Positions 44,846 through 57,542 are shown, counted from the stretch's first letter. The stretch: DNA of 64,000 nt from Cystobasidiopsis lactophilus (GCA_001599975.1 BCIO01000002.1:3669883-3733882), one strand, 5' to 3'. Program-made: numbers and translations. Notes: a model not told the origin generated them from the letters alone.

Positions 44846-46686
44846 CTAGCTGAACATCTTAGAGAACTGCGCCTTTTTCTTGGCGTTCAGTGCATCAGCG
44901 CTCTTCTTAGCGCTGGCCAGTTCCTTTTTGATCGCTGGGTCTTGAGGTGCCTGTGGTCGGAATCTGTTGGCATCAGCATTGAAAAGGCTGATAGGGGAAG
45001 AGATTGACAACGCACAAACTCGCTAGCCTTGAGCAGGTCCTTCAGCGCCTCGTCCGGCTCGCTGACCACGCCATGCCCCAGCGCTCGGCGGTAGTACGCC
45101 TTGGCCTTCTCCTCGTTGCTGAGCCTCTTTCGGAGTTTGCCAGGCATGTAACTGTTCGGGTCGTCGTCGTCGATCGCCAAAGCTGAAGTCGTGGAGCTGA
45201 TGGCGTAGCGGGCGCCGACGCGGTCGTTCATTTTCAAGCCGGCTTGGGCGGAGTTGAGCAGGAGGGAGAAGCGCATGTTGATTAGCTCTAGCTGGAGCGC
45301 GGTGTCGTCCGTGGGTAGGACCGGGTTGACGTCGAGGTACTTGATGCCCTTTTGGTCTGTGGATGGATCCACGAAATATCTCAGAAAGGGATTCTCTCTC
45401 AGAGATGAGGGAAAGGAAGCGGCGACCCACACTTCTTGTAAGCCAGTTCATACTTTCCCTCCTTGAACAGCTTGGTCCCAATAGTTCTGAGATTAGTGGC
45501 GATCTTTAGGCTCGTCTCGGGCACATGCACGTCCTCCTCCTCGTCGCTCGGGTGCTCCTCGTAGCCATCCCCGCTCTCGTCCGCCTGCTTGACCTCGACC
45601 ACTTCTTCCTCAGGCGAGAGCTCTCCGCAGTCGGCAATCAAGATCTCCTCAGTCGGCTTGTCGGAGGCTTTGGTCGGCGCGGACTCGACCAAGCGAACGG
45701 TGGAGCGGCCCGCGATGACGCGGCCGAAGACGCAGTGCTTGCCATCGAGATCTGTTGGTAGCAATGATCAGAAATATGATACTAAAAAAGTATAGAGGAC
45801 GAAAGGGACCGACGTGGCGTAGGCAGTGGAAACGATCGCGCAAAGCCAAAAGTTAGCTTTGGCGGAAGCAATGCAAAGGATACGAGGACTTATCTGTGGT
45901 GATGAAAAACTGGCTGCCATTTGTGTTCTATTCATCAAATCAGCGGAAAGTCAAAGGCAAGTAGGGAGCACCACTTTACCGGTCCGGCGTTGGCCATGCT
46001 GTGAACCTGCAATGAAGTACAACTCTGGGGAAGACTCAAAGTTAAGTCCGCTCACCTCAACAGGAAGGGCTTTTCATGTTTAAGTTCGAAGCTGTGGCGG
46101 CGACATTATGGGACAATCCCAATAGAGGGAAGAAGGAGGAGCGACCGCACTTTTCATCCTCGAACTTTTCACCATAGATGGAGACACCTGCGAAGCTGAT
46201 TGAGAATATGATGGGAGAGACGGAGGCAAGGAGCTTACCGCCTGTGCCGTCGCCTCGAGTGAAGTCGCCGCCTTGAATCACTGTGGCACTTCGGTCTCAA
46301 AGATAGTTCAACTGGACTGGAAGAGACTCCAACCCACTGAAGCGCTTGATGACTCTGTGATGCAAGAGCAATGAGATTAGCTCGAATTGGAGCTAGCAGG
46401 AGATCTTTCCTCACCTATGAAGAGGCGAGCCTTTGTACGAGAGCGGCTTGCCATCCGGCGTGGTGCCGTCTCCTTCTTTCCATGTGCAAAGCTTTCGAAA
46501 GTTCTCTGCCGTCCTGTTAGAAGACCCAAAGTATGAGCTCTAGCGCCGGAAAGAGCAAAAGGCAAGGGGCACCAACTTGGGCGTGACATCGTTGAACAGC
46601 TCGAACACGACGCGGCCCGCGACTCGCCCGTCGATGCTGATATCGAACCAGACCCTAGGGCGAGGAGCAACAGCAGTTTCTGTCAT
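44846..46686 (-). CDS. CPR6: Cyclophilin 40-type peptidyl-prolyl isomerase with TPR domain
   Basis: An Hsp90 co-chaperone with an N-terminal cyclophilin domain and C-terminal TPRs. Start 46686: [20 protein letters not shown]. Across short introns follow [74 protein letters not shown] and [18 protein letters not shown], the standard cyclophilin landmarks. An acidic linker leads to the TPR part: [52 protein letters not shown] and [10 protein letters not shown]. The final exon ends [12 protein letters not shown] with TAG at 44846-44848, the usual CYP40 ending. About eleven short introns. Choosing this last exon over the alternative frame is supported by the conserved KMF end. Confidence 0.92.
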
Positions 46687-47053
46687 TCTCAAAGGTCGTT
46701 GACAGCGGAAGAAACGAATTCTCGAAGTTTCTTTGAGCGCCGAAGGTGGCGACCTGTGGCATTCGTTCAAGACTCAAGACGGCCAGCATGAGATGCTCTG
46801 CAACCAAGGCAATAACAAGAAAGCAAGACAATGGCTTTCCACTGGCGAATGCTGGACTTCTATACATTTGTGTGAACTGGACCTCCGGCCTCAAGCTCTG
46901 ACCATCCTCCTATGCAACCCATCATTTCGAAACATTCTCAAAGTAGGGTGAAGGCAGCGTCCGTCTTGAGTGAGTGAGAAGCCAGCGCTTGAGGAGGGCC
47001 AGAAAGGAGGTCGTCCCGCCCAAACCCCATCCATTCCCTCCAATCCTCCTGCG
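46687..47053. other. Intergenic upstream of CPR6
   Basis: About 370 bp between the CPR6 start and the predicted end of the next minus-strand gene. No gene supported. Confidence 0.4.
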
Positions 47054-47598
47054 TCAAGCCCTAGCGAGACTTGAAGGAAGATCATAACCGCACTGCTCCA
47101 GGCTGATTGCGCGCCCGTCTTGTTGAAGCGCCGAGCTGTTCGCATCGGCAACCTCTCAGATCAAAGATCTTGATGGACGAGGCAAGCGACGAACCTGGCA
47201 GCCGCAGAAGACGATGAAGCCGAGATAGACCAAGCATGCGACGTATAGTGTCTGTGCCAATTTTGTCATCAAAGCTCAACGAGCTAAGGAGGGAACCAAG
47301 ACGCACCTGCGCTACCGCCTTGCCATCCTTCGGGTCGCTGCAATGGCCAATGAGCCCCTTGGTCTTCTCAACCAGCCCCACCAAGATTAGAACGTACCCA
47401 TAATGCCCCATCAACACCTCTGCGTTCTTGTCGAATGCCAGGCCCAGCAATCTATCCAAGCCAACCCAACATCAGCGCTCAATCAGCAAGCTGCGAAGGC
47501 GCCGGGGCTCACCCCAGGATGAGCACGCCAAAGACTGAGACCACCGTGCAACAGCCAGCGAGCCCAGGGCCCACAATCGGCCGCGTCAGGAAGTCCAT
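47054..47598 (-). CDS. V-ATPase V0 subunit f / RNase K-like small membrane protein
   Basis: A small two-helix membrane protein resembling animal RNASEK and the yeast V-ATPase V0 subunit f. Start 47598. Exons join as PIVGPGLAGCCTVVSVFGVL (first helix), LLGLAFDKNAEVLMG, DPKDGKAVAQ and TLYVACLVYLGFIVFCGCQ (second helix). The order helix-loop-helix with Gly-Pro-x-Leu-Ala-Cys at the start and Cys-Gln-Val at the end of helix 2 follows RNASEK. The C-terminal tail is uncertain: one splice choice gives a hydrophilic tail to TGA at 47054-47056. Five short exons. It would act in the proton-pump membrane sector of the vacuole/endosome. Confidence 0.6.
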
Positions 47599-48785
47599 CG
47601 CTCGTTGTCTGGGTTCAGGGGGCTCTTCGACCTGCTCGACCGTCGCCCTCGCTCGGCGCGCACATTTGGTTCCGCTTGCATGCCCTGAGATTGCTGCTTT
47701 GTGACTATTCGGATGGCACCCTGCCCTGCTTGGCTTTGATGCGGCGACTTGGGCTGGATGAATCGCTCATGCTCTAACTGGCTGTCTGGATGTGGCCTGC
47801 TTTTCCTGCCGTCGACTTGCCATTTGGTTTCTGGATGACACAAACACTGCACTAAGTGGTTGTTGCTCTCATAAGTCCAAATCTCAGGTCAAAGACTTTC
47901 AAGCTCTCAACTCGACCTCATCGCCGGTGTTCGTCCGAACGTTTGGTTGCTGTGGCTCTGTTTGCGCGTTCCAAGATTGCAACGTGGCCAAGACGGACCT
48001 TTTAGCATGTACTCATGGCGATGGCCTGGTTGCAACTCATAAATCTCGCGAACAGAGCGCGAACAGACGACCGCCGCTCGAGTGGCCTTGTCGCCCCCTA
48101 TTTTGCCACCTCGATGCCTGACAAACAACCTGCATCTCCACATAGCATCTATTTCAAGAGCCGAAGCGCTTCCAAGGATAGCGTGTAGTCAGACTTTTTG
48201 TGGTCCCTCGGTGTCGTCGGTGTTTGGTGTCGGTTCTCGTGCTGTATCTTACCAATATGCCTTGCACTATCTTCGGACTTCATGCATGCAAACCACGCTA
48301 ATGGCTCGGTCTCGGACATCGACCGTTGATTTTGTGCACATAAAAATTGTCGGCCCTCCGCTCAGTCATCCAGCACCCTTGTCGGCGACGTCGACCCCCA
48401 CTCTGCCCGGGAGTTGAAAACTCGGTTAAGCCCAAATTTAAACTCCCAGGCCTTTTGCCTTCGGCCGATGTCCCACTTCGCCGATCCTTCGCGTTGCCCC
48501 AATTCACACTTGCCGAGTTGACTTCATCGCTCTCCATCTTGCTCCACACCCAGCTCGGCTTCTGTCCGTTTGGTTCTTCAAGGCGCTCTGGTGGATCTCA
48601 CGGTGGATTCGAGCGCGCTGCGTTCTTAATTTAGGGCCAATCGTTCTGCCGAAGCGTGAGCGCCCCTTCTTGCCGGCCGCAAAGGACCCGTTTTTCGATA
48701 ATGCTCCTTTACTAATAGGTCCCCTCCTATTGATCGAGCTGGCCTCTTCCTTAAACCACCATCCACATCCCAAAAGGCGCCAACA
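47599..48785. other. Intergenic, divergent promoters
   Basis: About 1.2 kb between the small membrane protein gene (minus) and the MFS transporter gene (plus). No convincing coding sequence. Confidence 0.45.
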
Positions 48786-51418
48786 ATGGCCCAAAACATG
48801 CGCAGGGGCTCGTCCCACTCGTCCAGCACGGCCGTGGGCACGTCGGAACTGGCCGAAAACAAGACTGAAAAGGTGGCGCCTTCGCAACCGGCCGCCGCAT
48901 CTCCAGAAGCTGGGCCTTCCTTGATTCGAAGGGCCACCACCGTGCTTTCGAGGCGGATCTCGCATTTGGAGCCGGATGAAATCACGCCTAAATGGAAGCC
49001 TTGGCGGACTCGCATAGAGCCCTTTCCAGTTCTCCTCAACTACAAGTGGCAAGGCAAGGGCACTGTGGGTCATCTTCATGTAAAGTTCGCGTCGCTGCTG
49101 AGCGAAGCGAGCGCGATTTCACAGCTTGAGTCGCCGTATGTTGTTGGGTGGATGGAGCCAAGGGACGAAGAGAACCCGTTGACGCTGAGCACGTTTGGGC
49201 GGTGGTTCGTGTTGGCCATCGTCGCCCTCAACACGTTTGCGGTCGCGTTGGGGTCCTCGATTTACAGCGGTGCCGCGGAAAGTATCATCTCCCACTTTCG
49301 CTGCTCGACCGAGATCTACATCTTGGGCCTCTCCCTCTTCGTGCTGGGCTTTGCCATTGGGCCATTGTTCTGGGGCCCAGCTTCCGAAGTGTTCGGGCGG
49401 AGAAACGTTGGTTGTTTCCTTCACCACCAGCGCTCGTTTACACAATCGCTGAAGACTTTGGCGATAACGAACAGATCATGATCTTTTCCTACGCCTTTTA
49501 CACGCTATGGAACGGCGTGGCCGCCGCGTCGCCCAACATTGAATCGCTCCTTGTCTTCCGCTTCCTATCTGGCGCCTTTGGCTCTTCGCCATTGGCCAAC
49601 GCTGGCGGCTCGATCGCCGACTGTTTTCCCGCTAGCACTCGAGCTGTGGCTTTATCCATCTTTGCGGCTGCGCCGTTTATGGGCCCAAGTGAGTTTGCCA
49701 TTCTCCCTTGCGCCAAGAATAGCGCTCAACCTTTTGCTCAGGTTTGGGACCATGTGAGTTGTGTACTCTTCTTGCACGTCTCAAAACAGTGAAACTGAAC
49801 TGTGTCGCGCTCATCAAGTGATCGGAGGCTTCCTGGGCCAAGTCAAGAACGGCTGGATTTGGGTCCAAGTCCTGAGTGGGCGGTTTTCCCCTTCCCTTTC
49901 CCCTGGCCCTCAAACTCACTTTTGAACGTCTTCACAAACACAGTGTGCGCCTTCACCGCCGTGCTCACCTTGATCAGCTTCGTCTTCCTACCGGAGACCT
50001 ACGCCTCCCGGCTCCTTCGAGAGCGCGCCACCTTGTTGTCCCGGTACACCGGCAAAGTCTACCGGGCTCCGATGGACGTCAAGAAAGAGCTGGACATCAA
50101 GGAGCTCATGAAGGTCTCCCTCACCCGACCTTGGTTGCTGTTGTTCACCGAGCCCATCGTGTTCTTGCTCTCGCTGTACACCGCTTGCGTCTATGGGACT
50201 CTCTACATGTGCGATCTCGCCTTCCTTACTATCCATGACTTCGCTAAGATGAGCTGTGGATAGGTTCTTCTCTGCCTATCCAGGTGCGCAAATTCCCTAC
50301 CTTTAGAGGTCTCTACACGGAACTCTTACGAGGCAATTTTTCTGCGCACAGTCGTGTTCCAGCAAGAACGAGGCTGGAGCCCGGGCGTCGGCGGCCTGCC
50401 TTTCCTAGCGATCATGATCGGCATGCTGCTCGGCGTGGCGTACGTGATCAAGGTCGAGAACCCGCGGTTCATCAAAGCGTCCGCCAAGCTCGGGGGGCAA
50501 GCTCCGCCCGAGGCCCGGCTGCAAGGGTCGCTCGTCGGCGGCGTCGCGCTGGTCGTTGGCTTGGCGCTGTTCGCTGCGACCGACTCGCCGAGCGTGCATT
50601 GGATCGCACCTACCATCGCTGGCGCCTTCTTCGGCTTGGGGATGATTCTGATCTTCGTTTCGTATGCCCTTCCACTTCCTCTCTTACTCTCAACACCGAA
50701 CTGACTATATTCGGTGGGGGAAACAGATTGACCAACTACTTGTGCGTGGCCCGGACTTTTACCGTAGCAAGAAGAAACCCGCTCTTGCTCATGCAGGCCA
50801 GGTCGATCGCACAGGGTCGACTCTTACTTGATCTTCGCCGCTTCAGTCTTAGCAGCCAACAGCGTGCTCCGCAGCTTGTTCGGCGCTGCTTTTCCCTTGT
50901 TCACCGTTCGTCCCCCCTCTCTCCCTTTGCCTTCTCTGTGCAAGATGCTCAAGTGGAAAGGGCGAACAGGATCAAATGTACAAGAACCTAGGCATTCACT
51001 GGGCGTGAGTTTCCTCCTCCCTTTTGCCTTTGACGGCGGTGGTGGCAAAAAGTTGACCCTAATGCGTGTTGAACAGAGCTGCCGTGCCTGGGTTCATCGC
51101 TTTATTACTATTGCCCGCTCCCCTCTTGTTCCTCAAATACGGTGCGTGGAGGGGATTACTTCATTGCGCTTCGAACAAAGCTCAATGTTCCATCTGCACT
51201 CCAACGCACAGGCAAAGCTATCCGGTTCGTCTTTCTTTTCCTTTGGCCTGAACGTTCCAGGAGCTCATTTGGTTGTGTTGGTAAATAGGCAAAAGTGCAA
51301 GTACAGCAAGCAAGCGGCCGAGTTGTACGAGGTGATGATGCGCCGGCGCAAGACGGAGAACGAGCCAGAACCTGCCGCGTCGACTCCAAGGGAGAAGGTG
51401 GCGACTCAAGATGTCTGA
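48786..51418 (+). CDS. MFS drug:H+ antiporter (DHA1/polyamine-type)
   Basis: A 12-helix major facilitator of the fungal DHA1 type. Start 48786; a Ser/Ala-rich cytoplasmic N-terminus, then across an intron [20 protein letters not shown], the usual entry to helix 1 in this group. Helix 1-3 region: [40 protein letters not shown] and FGRRNV (MFS A-motif). Then [76 protein letters not shown], a 20-nt micro-exon (FFSAYP) and [20 protein letters not shown]. Later exons contain [19 protein letters not shown] and [19 protein letters not shown], ending REKVATQDV. About ten short introns; the frame can be followed throughout. Confidence 0.87.
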
Positions 51419-51857
51419 CTTTAACCATTATTTGCATTCCCAATCTCACATTTAACGAAACTACAAAATTTTTATGGGAGAAAGGCAGGAGAGGAGAAGA
51501 AATGTTTCGTCCATGGTCACTCCTCGCCCGCCATCGTCCTGAGCGACTCGGCAAAGGGGTAAGGTGTAAGGAATATGGATTCGGCCCGCGGTCGCACAAC
51601 CTAGCCGCACCGGTTTAAAATGCCTAGGGCCTGCTACTGGCGTTCTAAGCCTTTGATCTGGGGTTGCGCCAAGTGTCGACTGGGTCCCGCTGCGTGTATG
51701 TGTGTAGCAGAACCGACTAGTGAGTCGAGAACGAGCAATGCCACGAGGGACAAGGCTCCACTCCCCATGAGCAGAAAGGAGCAACAAAATTTTCGGCGTC
51801 GCGAGAATCCGAGCTTGGACTTGATCCATCCAACTTGTGGCGCTCACTTTTAACAAG
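51419..51857. other. Intergenic
   Basis: About 440 bp between two plus-strand genes; no gene supported on either strand. Confidence 0.4.
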
Positions 51858-53433
51858 ATGAGACCGTGCGTTGTGCCTGTCTACACTATGCAATCGTGCA
51901 TAGCTTGACAACAAAAGCCGCGCGCAGGATCATGCTCAGTGGCCACGAGCGGTCGCTCACCCAGTTCGTCTTTTGTCCTTCCAACTCTAGCCCTGTCCCC
52001 ATAGGCTGACTGTGGATGCTTGGCGAACAGGGTCAAATACAACGCTGTAAGCTACTACTGACGCCCGCCCATGCACCCAAGGAACTAAACAGGCGACAAA
52101 GCCGGACGGGGACCTCATCTTTTCCTGCTCCAAAGACCACATCATCAACTGCGTTCGTCCTCCTTCCTCCCTCTAGCCCATTATGCAGTGGCTTATATGA
52201 TGAAGGTCAACAGTGGTACTCGCACAACGGGGAGAGGCTGGGCACTTATTCAGGCCACAATGGCACCGTCTGGACCACCGACTCCAACTCGACCTCGACC
52301 TTGCTCGTTTCAGGCTCGGCGGACAACTCGATGAAGCTGTGGGATCTACGGACTGGCGCGTGTCTCGTTCGTTCTTCCTCCCTTCAAGTCAACTCCGTCT
52401 GGGGACTGAAGGGAGTGTGTTCGAGCAGTACACTTGGGAATTCCCAACGGCGGTGAAGCGCGTGGCTTTCTCCTCTGACGACTCGCGCCTGCTGTGCGTG
52501 ACGGAGAAGCGGATGGGTTTCGAAGGCACGATCCAGATCTTCCGCATCACCGAGGGCTCCTCCTCGCAAACCAAGGCGCCCGAAAAAGTGCTCACCCCAA
52601 CCGGATCAAAGGCGACGGTGGCGGGTTGGAGTTATCTGGACAAATATATCGTCACGGGCCACGAGGACGGTAAGGTCGCCTTGTTCGACCCCAAGAGCGG
52701 GGAGGAGGTGCTCAGCAAGCCTGGCCCAACCCCCGAACCGAACGTCAACCCGACCATCACCGACTTGCAGATCGCGCCGGACGGCACTTGGTTCATCACT
52801 TCTTCCAAGGACAAAGCTGCTCGGGTCCGCTCACTCCCTCCCTTAATCATCCCTTGCGAAAAAAGCTGATTCTCGAGTGGTGTTCATGGACAGCTATACG
52901 ACACGGAAACGCTGGCGCTGATCAAGTCGTACTACTCGGACGCGCCTTTGAACTCGGCAGCGGTCATCCCGGGTAGGCCTTACATCCTCATGGGCGGCGG
53001 GCAAGAGGCCATGTCGGTCACCACCACCTCTGCCCGCCAAGGCCACTTTGAGGTGCGCATGTGCCACAAGATCTTTGAGGAGGAGGTGTCCAGGATCAAA
53101 GGTGGCTTTGGGCCTTGCAATACGTTGCGTTCCTTCCTCTTTCAGCGCGGATCAAGGCTGAAATGGGTGGACAGGATCGCGGTTCATCCGAAAGGAACTG
53201 GGTATGCTATTGGAGGTGAAGATGGGTGGGTCTTGCTCCTTTTACTCCAGCTCTTTAGTGTGCTCAGAGATGCGAGACTTGCAGATACGTGAGAGTGCAC
53301 CAGTCAGTGTCGCCTCTCCCTTCCCTATGACCCTTTTTCGGCTCATCGATTTTGGCCCCTTGACAGCTTCGACCCGGAGTGGTTCAACGCCAAACCATTC
53401 GGCACCGTAGGGTTCGAGGACGTGGAGGAGTAG
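51858..53433 (+). CDS. TIF34: Translation initiation factor eIF3 subunit i (WD40)
   Basis: A WD40 beta-propeller subunit of eIF3. The first exon is only 8 nt (51858-51865); joined to the exon at 51928 it gives MRPIMLSGHERSLTQVKYNA, the family N-terminus. Later blocks: DLIFSCSKDHI, NGERLGTYSGHNGTVW, LLVSGSADNSMKLWDLRTG, FEQYTWEFPTAVKRVAFSSD, IVTGHEDGKVALFDPKSGEE, TDLQIAPDGTWFITSSKDKA, SYYSDAPLNSAAVIPGRPYI, MGGGQEAMSVTTTSARQGHF and HPKGTGYAIGGEDG. It ends HFDPEWFNAKPFGTVGFEDV with TAG at 53431-53433. Many short introns. All seven blades appear to be represented. Confidence 0.93.
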
Positions 53434-53680
53434 TTCATTGCAATTTTTCGATACCATATACACCGAGCAACCGAAGAGTGTCCCCTCCATTGGCCCAGGC
53501 AGCGCTTTTTCCCGGGGCGTCCACCTCTCGAGTTGTTGAATGCGGATAGCAAGAGCTTAGAAAGAGGTGTTCGCGCTGCATGTCGAGCGAGCACTGGCCA
53601 CTATTCGATGCATGAGGTCGTTCGTCCCCCTTCCCACTTTTAAGCCCTCGCCTACACTTTGGGCTCACAGTCGTGGAGCG

Positions 53681-55126
53681 ATGAACAGACCCACCAGCCA
53701 GCGCCTTGGCATGCACTCAAAGGTAACTTCCCGTTCAGCAGCCTGAGGAGAGCGCAGGGGCTGACAAGGGAGGAACAGGCAGCGAGAGCGCCGTGGCGGG
53801 AGCTGGGGCCGGCATCATCTCCGCCGTGGTCACCTGCCCCTTGGACCTCGTCAAGACCAAGCTGCAAGCCGAGGGCGCCCTGTACGGCACCAAGAACCCG
53901 CGCTACCGTGGTCTATTCGGTTCGTTTTGCCACCCCTCTCATCGCTGCAAATTTCCTGTGTTAACCAGGAGGGTGTTCGAACAGGCACACTGGCTCGGAT
54001 TTGGAGGGACGACGGCTTCAGAGGCTTGTACAGAGGCCTAGGGCCCACCTTGTTTGGCTACGCGCCGACGTGGTGCATCTACTTTTGGTCCTACGACCAC
54101 ATCAAGGCTTGGATGTCCGCCAAACGACAAGGTTAGTCTCTCCTTCCTTTGAGTTCGGTGTTTGGTTGGCGATACGATGAAAAACTTTAAAACTCTGCTG
54201 TTTGCATCCGAGTACCTATTGGACATGAGCTTTTGAAACCGCTCGTCTTATAATGGCGATGTCTGATCTCCCTTTTTCTCTCTCTTTACTTTCTTTTCCA
54301 GAGAATAAAATGCTGATTTTCATACGCGAGTGCTGTGTGTAGTCCAGGGAGAAGACTTGATAGCCAACATCGTGGCCGCCATGACCGCCGGCGCCACCGG
54401 CACGATCGCCACCAACCCGCTTTGGGTGATCAAGACCCGCTTCATGGTTCGTCGTCTCTCTCCTACATTCCAAAATGAATGCCGATGTGGGGCGTTTCGA
54501 ACAGACACAAAGTAAAGGCGACGGCTCGGGCGAGCGCTACCGCCACACGGGCGACGCCATCATGCGCATCTACCGCCACGAGGGCCTCTACGGCTTCTAC
54601 CGCGGTTTGCTTCCCAGCTTGTTCGGCGTCACCCACGTCGCTGTCCAGTTCCCCTTGTACGAGCACTTCAAGACCATTAATCGTGCGGTTCCCCTCCTCC
54701 CCCTTCCTTGCCGTTCCAATTTGGGCTGATGAAAAGGCGGATTGGCGAACCCACACAGGACCGAAAGACGGGTCGGACATCTCCCCCAAAGTCATCCTCG
54801 CCTGCTCCTCCTCGTCCAAAATGATCGCCTCCATCTGCACCTACCCCCACGAGGTCCTCCGCACCAGGCTCCAAATCCAAAACACCGCCCGCACCCCTTT
54901 GACGCTCTCGGCACCGGTGGCGTCCACGACGAAGAGCGTGTCCAAGATCAGGGACATTTGCAGCTCCATCTACGCCGAAGAGGGCCTCCGAGGGTTCTAC
55001 AATGGCCTGGGCGTCAACCTCATCCGAACGGTCCCTTCGTCCGCGCTCACCATCCTCACTTATGAAGTCCTCATGCGCAAACTCCTCCCCCTAACAGGGT
55101 CCAAACCACCAACGCCACCAGCCTAG
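53681..55126 (+). CDS. Mitochondrial carrier, NAD+/pyrimidine nucleotide-type
   Basis: An inner-membrane SLC25 carrier with three repeats, each marked by P-x-[DE]-x-x-[KR]: PLDLVKTKLQ, PLWVIKTRFM and PHEVLRTRLQ. The Trp in repeat 2 (NPLWVIKTR), HVAVQFPLYEHFK and YPHEVLRTR resemble the yeast NAD+ carriers YIA6/YEA6 and the pyrimidine carrier group. Start 53681; exon 1 (MNRPTSQRLGMHSK) joins GGTGSESAVAGAGAGIISAV in phase. Further blocks: IWRDDGFRGLYRGLGPTLFG, IANIVAAMTAGATGTIATNP, IYRHEGLYGFYRGLLPSLFG and LRGFYNGLGVNLIRTVPSSA. Stop TAG at 55124-55126. Seven or so introns of 50-110 nt. The exact substrate is an inference from these motifs. Confidence 0.88.
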
Positions 55127-55399
55127 ATCCCCCTTCGCTTGTTCACATCACAAATTGTATTTTTCGGGAAACGCAAAACTTCTTCTGCTTCTTTTAGATT
55201 TCCTGGGACTTTATATACAAGTCCCTTTTCTTTTGCAAAGTCAAAACGAAACACTTGTATTTGCACGCTCGACTCGCTTAAATCTCTACATGGGGCGCGG
55301 CTATTCGCGCTCACCAGCAGCCGCGCCGTGAACTCTCGCTGCTTCTTCGTTGCAATTTGTTTCTTCCTGCTCCCACCACAAACACCCTAATCAAATACA

Positions 55400-56484
55400 A
55401 TGGCCGCCCCAGTCGAGAGAGTCTCCACGCCCGACGTCGCCGCCCTGGTCGAGGCGCGCTCGGATCCCAATCTCTCCGAACGCGAGAAGATGCTCAAAGG
55501 TAAAGCCCTCTCCCTCCTACCCTTAGCTCACAAATTAACTGATTTGGTACGATTGGTAAAGGAATGGCCTACCTCGTCAGTCCCTCTTGCGAATTTCCTT
55601 ATCTTTGGAGAGTCAACGAATTCTTAAAATCGATGGCACAGGCCATGGTCGATCCTACCTTGCTGAAAGAGCGCTTGGCCGTTCGACCTCTTTTGCTGGT
55701 GAGCTCTTCTCTTAGAGTGAAGCCAAGGAAAGGGCTGAAAAGCGCGGTTTCTTTTAGAAATACAACACCTACCCTTGGCCCGACGCAGAGAAGACTGACG
55801 ACTACTTTGGTCCTGGTAAGTGCTCCATGCTTCACAAATGAAGGATGCTCATGATTGAGCTGTGACATAGACGACCGCCGAGACGTGCTGGCCAAGATCT
55901 TCCAGATCCCGTTGGAGAAAGTCAAGAGCTTGCCGCTCGAGATCGAGCCGCCGTTCTACTGCGACTACGTGAGTCCTCCCCACACACACACTTCCTTCAA
56001 TGTATCATTGAAGTGATTGGGTATTGCGCAAAAAAAGGGCAACAACATCGAGTTCAAAGGACCTTTCTACTCCAACTTCAACTTGACCATCCTTGACGCT
56101 GCCAAAGTCACCATTGGCGCCCGCGTGCTCTGCGCCCCCAACGTGCAGCTGTACGCGGCCACACACTCCACCGATATCGACGAGCGACAGGGTGGCTACG
56201 AGCGCGCTTACCCCATTGAGATTGGCGATGACTGCTGGGTGAGTGGCGATCATGCTCTGCCAATTGCCAAATGGTGCTTATTAGTTCTCCTTTCGTCCTA
56301 ATTGATCGGCGGAAACGTGGTGATCCTTGGGCCGTCTAAGCTGGGAAAGGGCGTCACTGTTGCGGCGGGCGCCGTGGTCCGGGGCAACTTCCCCGACTAC
56401 ACTGTCATCGGCGGCGTCCCCGCCCGCATCCTCAAGCAACTCCCCGCCCCCAAGGGCACCGTGGACTTGTCCGCTTACAGATAA
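55400..56484 (+). CDS. Hexapeptide-repeat sugar O-acetyltransferase (maltose acetyltransferase-like)
   Basis: A left-handed beta-helix acetyltransferase of the maltose/galactoside acetyltransferase (NodL/LacA) type. Start 55400. The N-terminal helical part contains LSEREKMLKGMA, the usual maltose-acetyltransferase start, followed by LLKERLAVR, KYNTYPWPD and DDRRDVLAKIFQI. After IEPPFYCDYGNNIEFKGPFY come NLTILDAAKVTIGARVLCAP, LYAATHSTD (active-site His region) and IEIGDDCW. The last exon contains GGNVVILGPSKLGKGVTVAA and NFPDYTVIGGVPARILKQLP. The short insertion of introns breaks every block, but the order is complete. Acceptor sugar unknown. It converges with the SH3 gene. Confidence 0.88.
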
Positions 56485-56642
56485 ATCAACACCATGGACT
56501 TATATAGATTCCAGCATCCATTTTTTTGTATGTTGACGATAGCATTTGCATTTTCAGTAACAGCGAATATCCCCATCTTAGAATAAATAGTCCAATTGAT
56601 CACAACATGCTTCTTCAAGTAGACCAGGCTGAGGAGCCACCG

Positions 56643-57542
56643 TTATTGCGCTTGAACATAGGAAGCAGGGAAGATGCCCTCCCGACCGCCAATAGCGCCC
56701 CGCCACCAGTCGTCAGACTGTCTCCGGACATCAGCGACGCTCGACGAGGAGAGCACAGTTCTCACAATCTTCTCCTTGACCACGACGGCTTGGCCTTGGG
56801 CAAAGTTGAGATCGCCAGGGTCCTGCGCCCTTCATCAGGCTTGTAAGAGCGATGGCAGGAACGACACCCACGTCGGATTCAAAGTCATAGAGCGCAATCA
56901 CTGTTGCTTCTGGCCTAGAACTAACAGGTGGTGGCGGCGGCGGCGGCGGAGGAGGAGGAGCGGGTGCAGCTGCTTCGGCCGTTCTTGAGGGCGGCGGCGA
57001 GAGCGCAGAGTTGACGGCATAGGAAGCCAAGCCTTTCATTGGCTCCCTCATTGCCAGCTTCTCCTTCTCCGAGACGAAGACCTTGTTGCTGACGAGCGAG
57101 GAGAAGGCGGCGCCCTTGCTGCTCGTGTTCAAGTTGCCGATGCCTGCGATTCCCGTATCATGCTTCTGGTCTTCGGTGTGCGCTTGGACCTGCTCACCTC
57201 TAGAGGAGGATAGTCCCGATGGTGGTGAAAGCCTGCTGGCCCGCGTTGGTTTAGGCGAAGCGGGTGCGGGAGGTGTCCTCGGAGCTGGTGCTGGCGGCGG
57301 CACGGAGGCCTGAATTGGCGGCGGCGGTGGAATCGTCCTTGCATTAGGAGCAGGCGGAATGGTTCTGGCCGCCGGGGCCGGTGCTGGCGGAGGAGCAGCA
57401 GACCCACTTCCTCCTCGCTGGGCAAAGTACTCGTCCAGCAGTCCGAAGAACGACTCCTTCTCTTGATCGCTGTCTCTCTATCTCAGCGGATGGCGCTTTG
57501 AGTTCAGAGAGAGGAGGCACACGTCAAATTAGTGAACACCAT
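56643..57542 (-). CDS. SH3-domain protein with polyproline region (249 aa)
   Basis: Exons 57542-57523 (20 nt), 57469-56872, 56821-56765 and 56717-56643 join into 249 codons. The N-terminus MVFTNLTDQEKESFFGLLDE is a short helical motif that precedes many fungal SH3 proteins. Then a long Pro/Ala-rich region including an uninterrupted Pro run (PPPPPPPPPPP), and a C-terminal SH3 domain: ALYDFESDDPGDLNFAQGQ, VVVKEKI, DDWWRGAIGGREGIFPASYV. The ALYDF, WW and PxxY landmarks are all present. It probably acts as an adaptor in actin patch/endocytosis, like yeast Lsb1/Pin3; this role is inferred. Confidence 0.85.
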
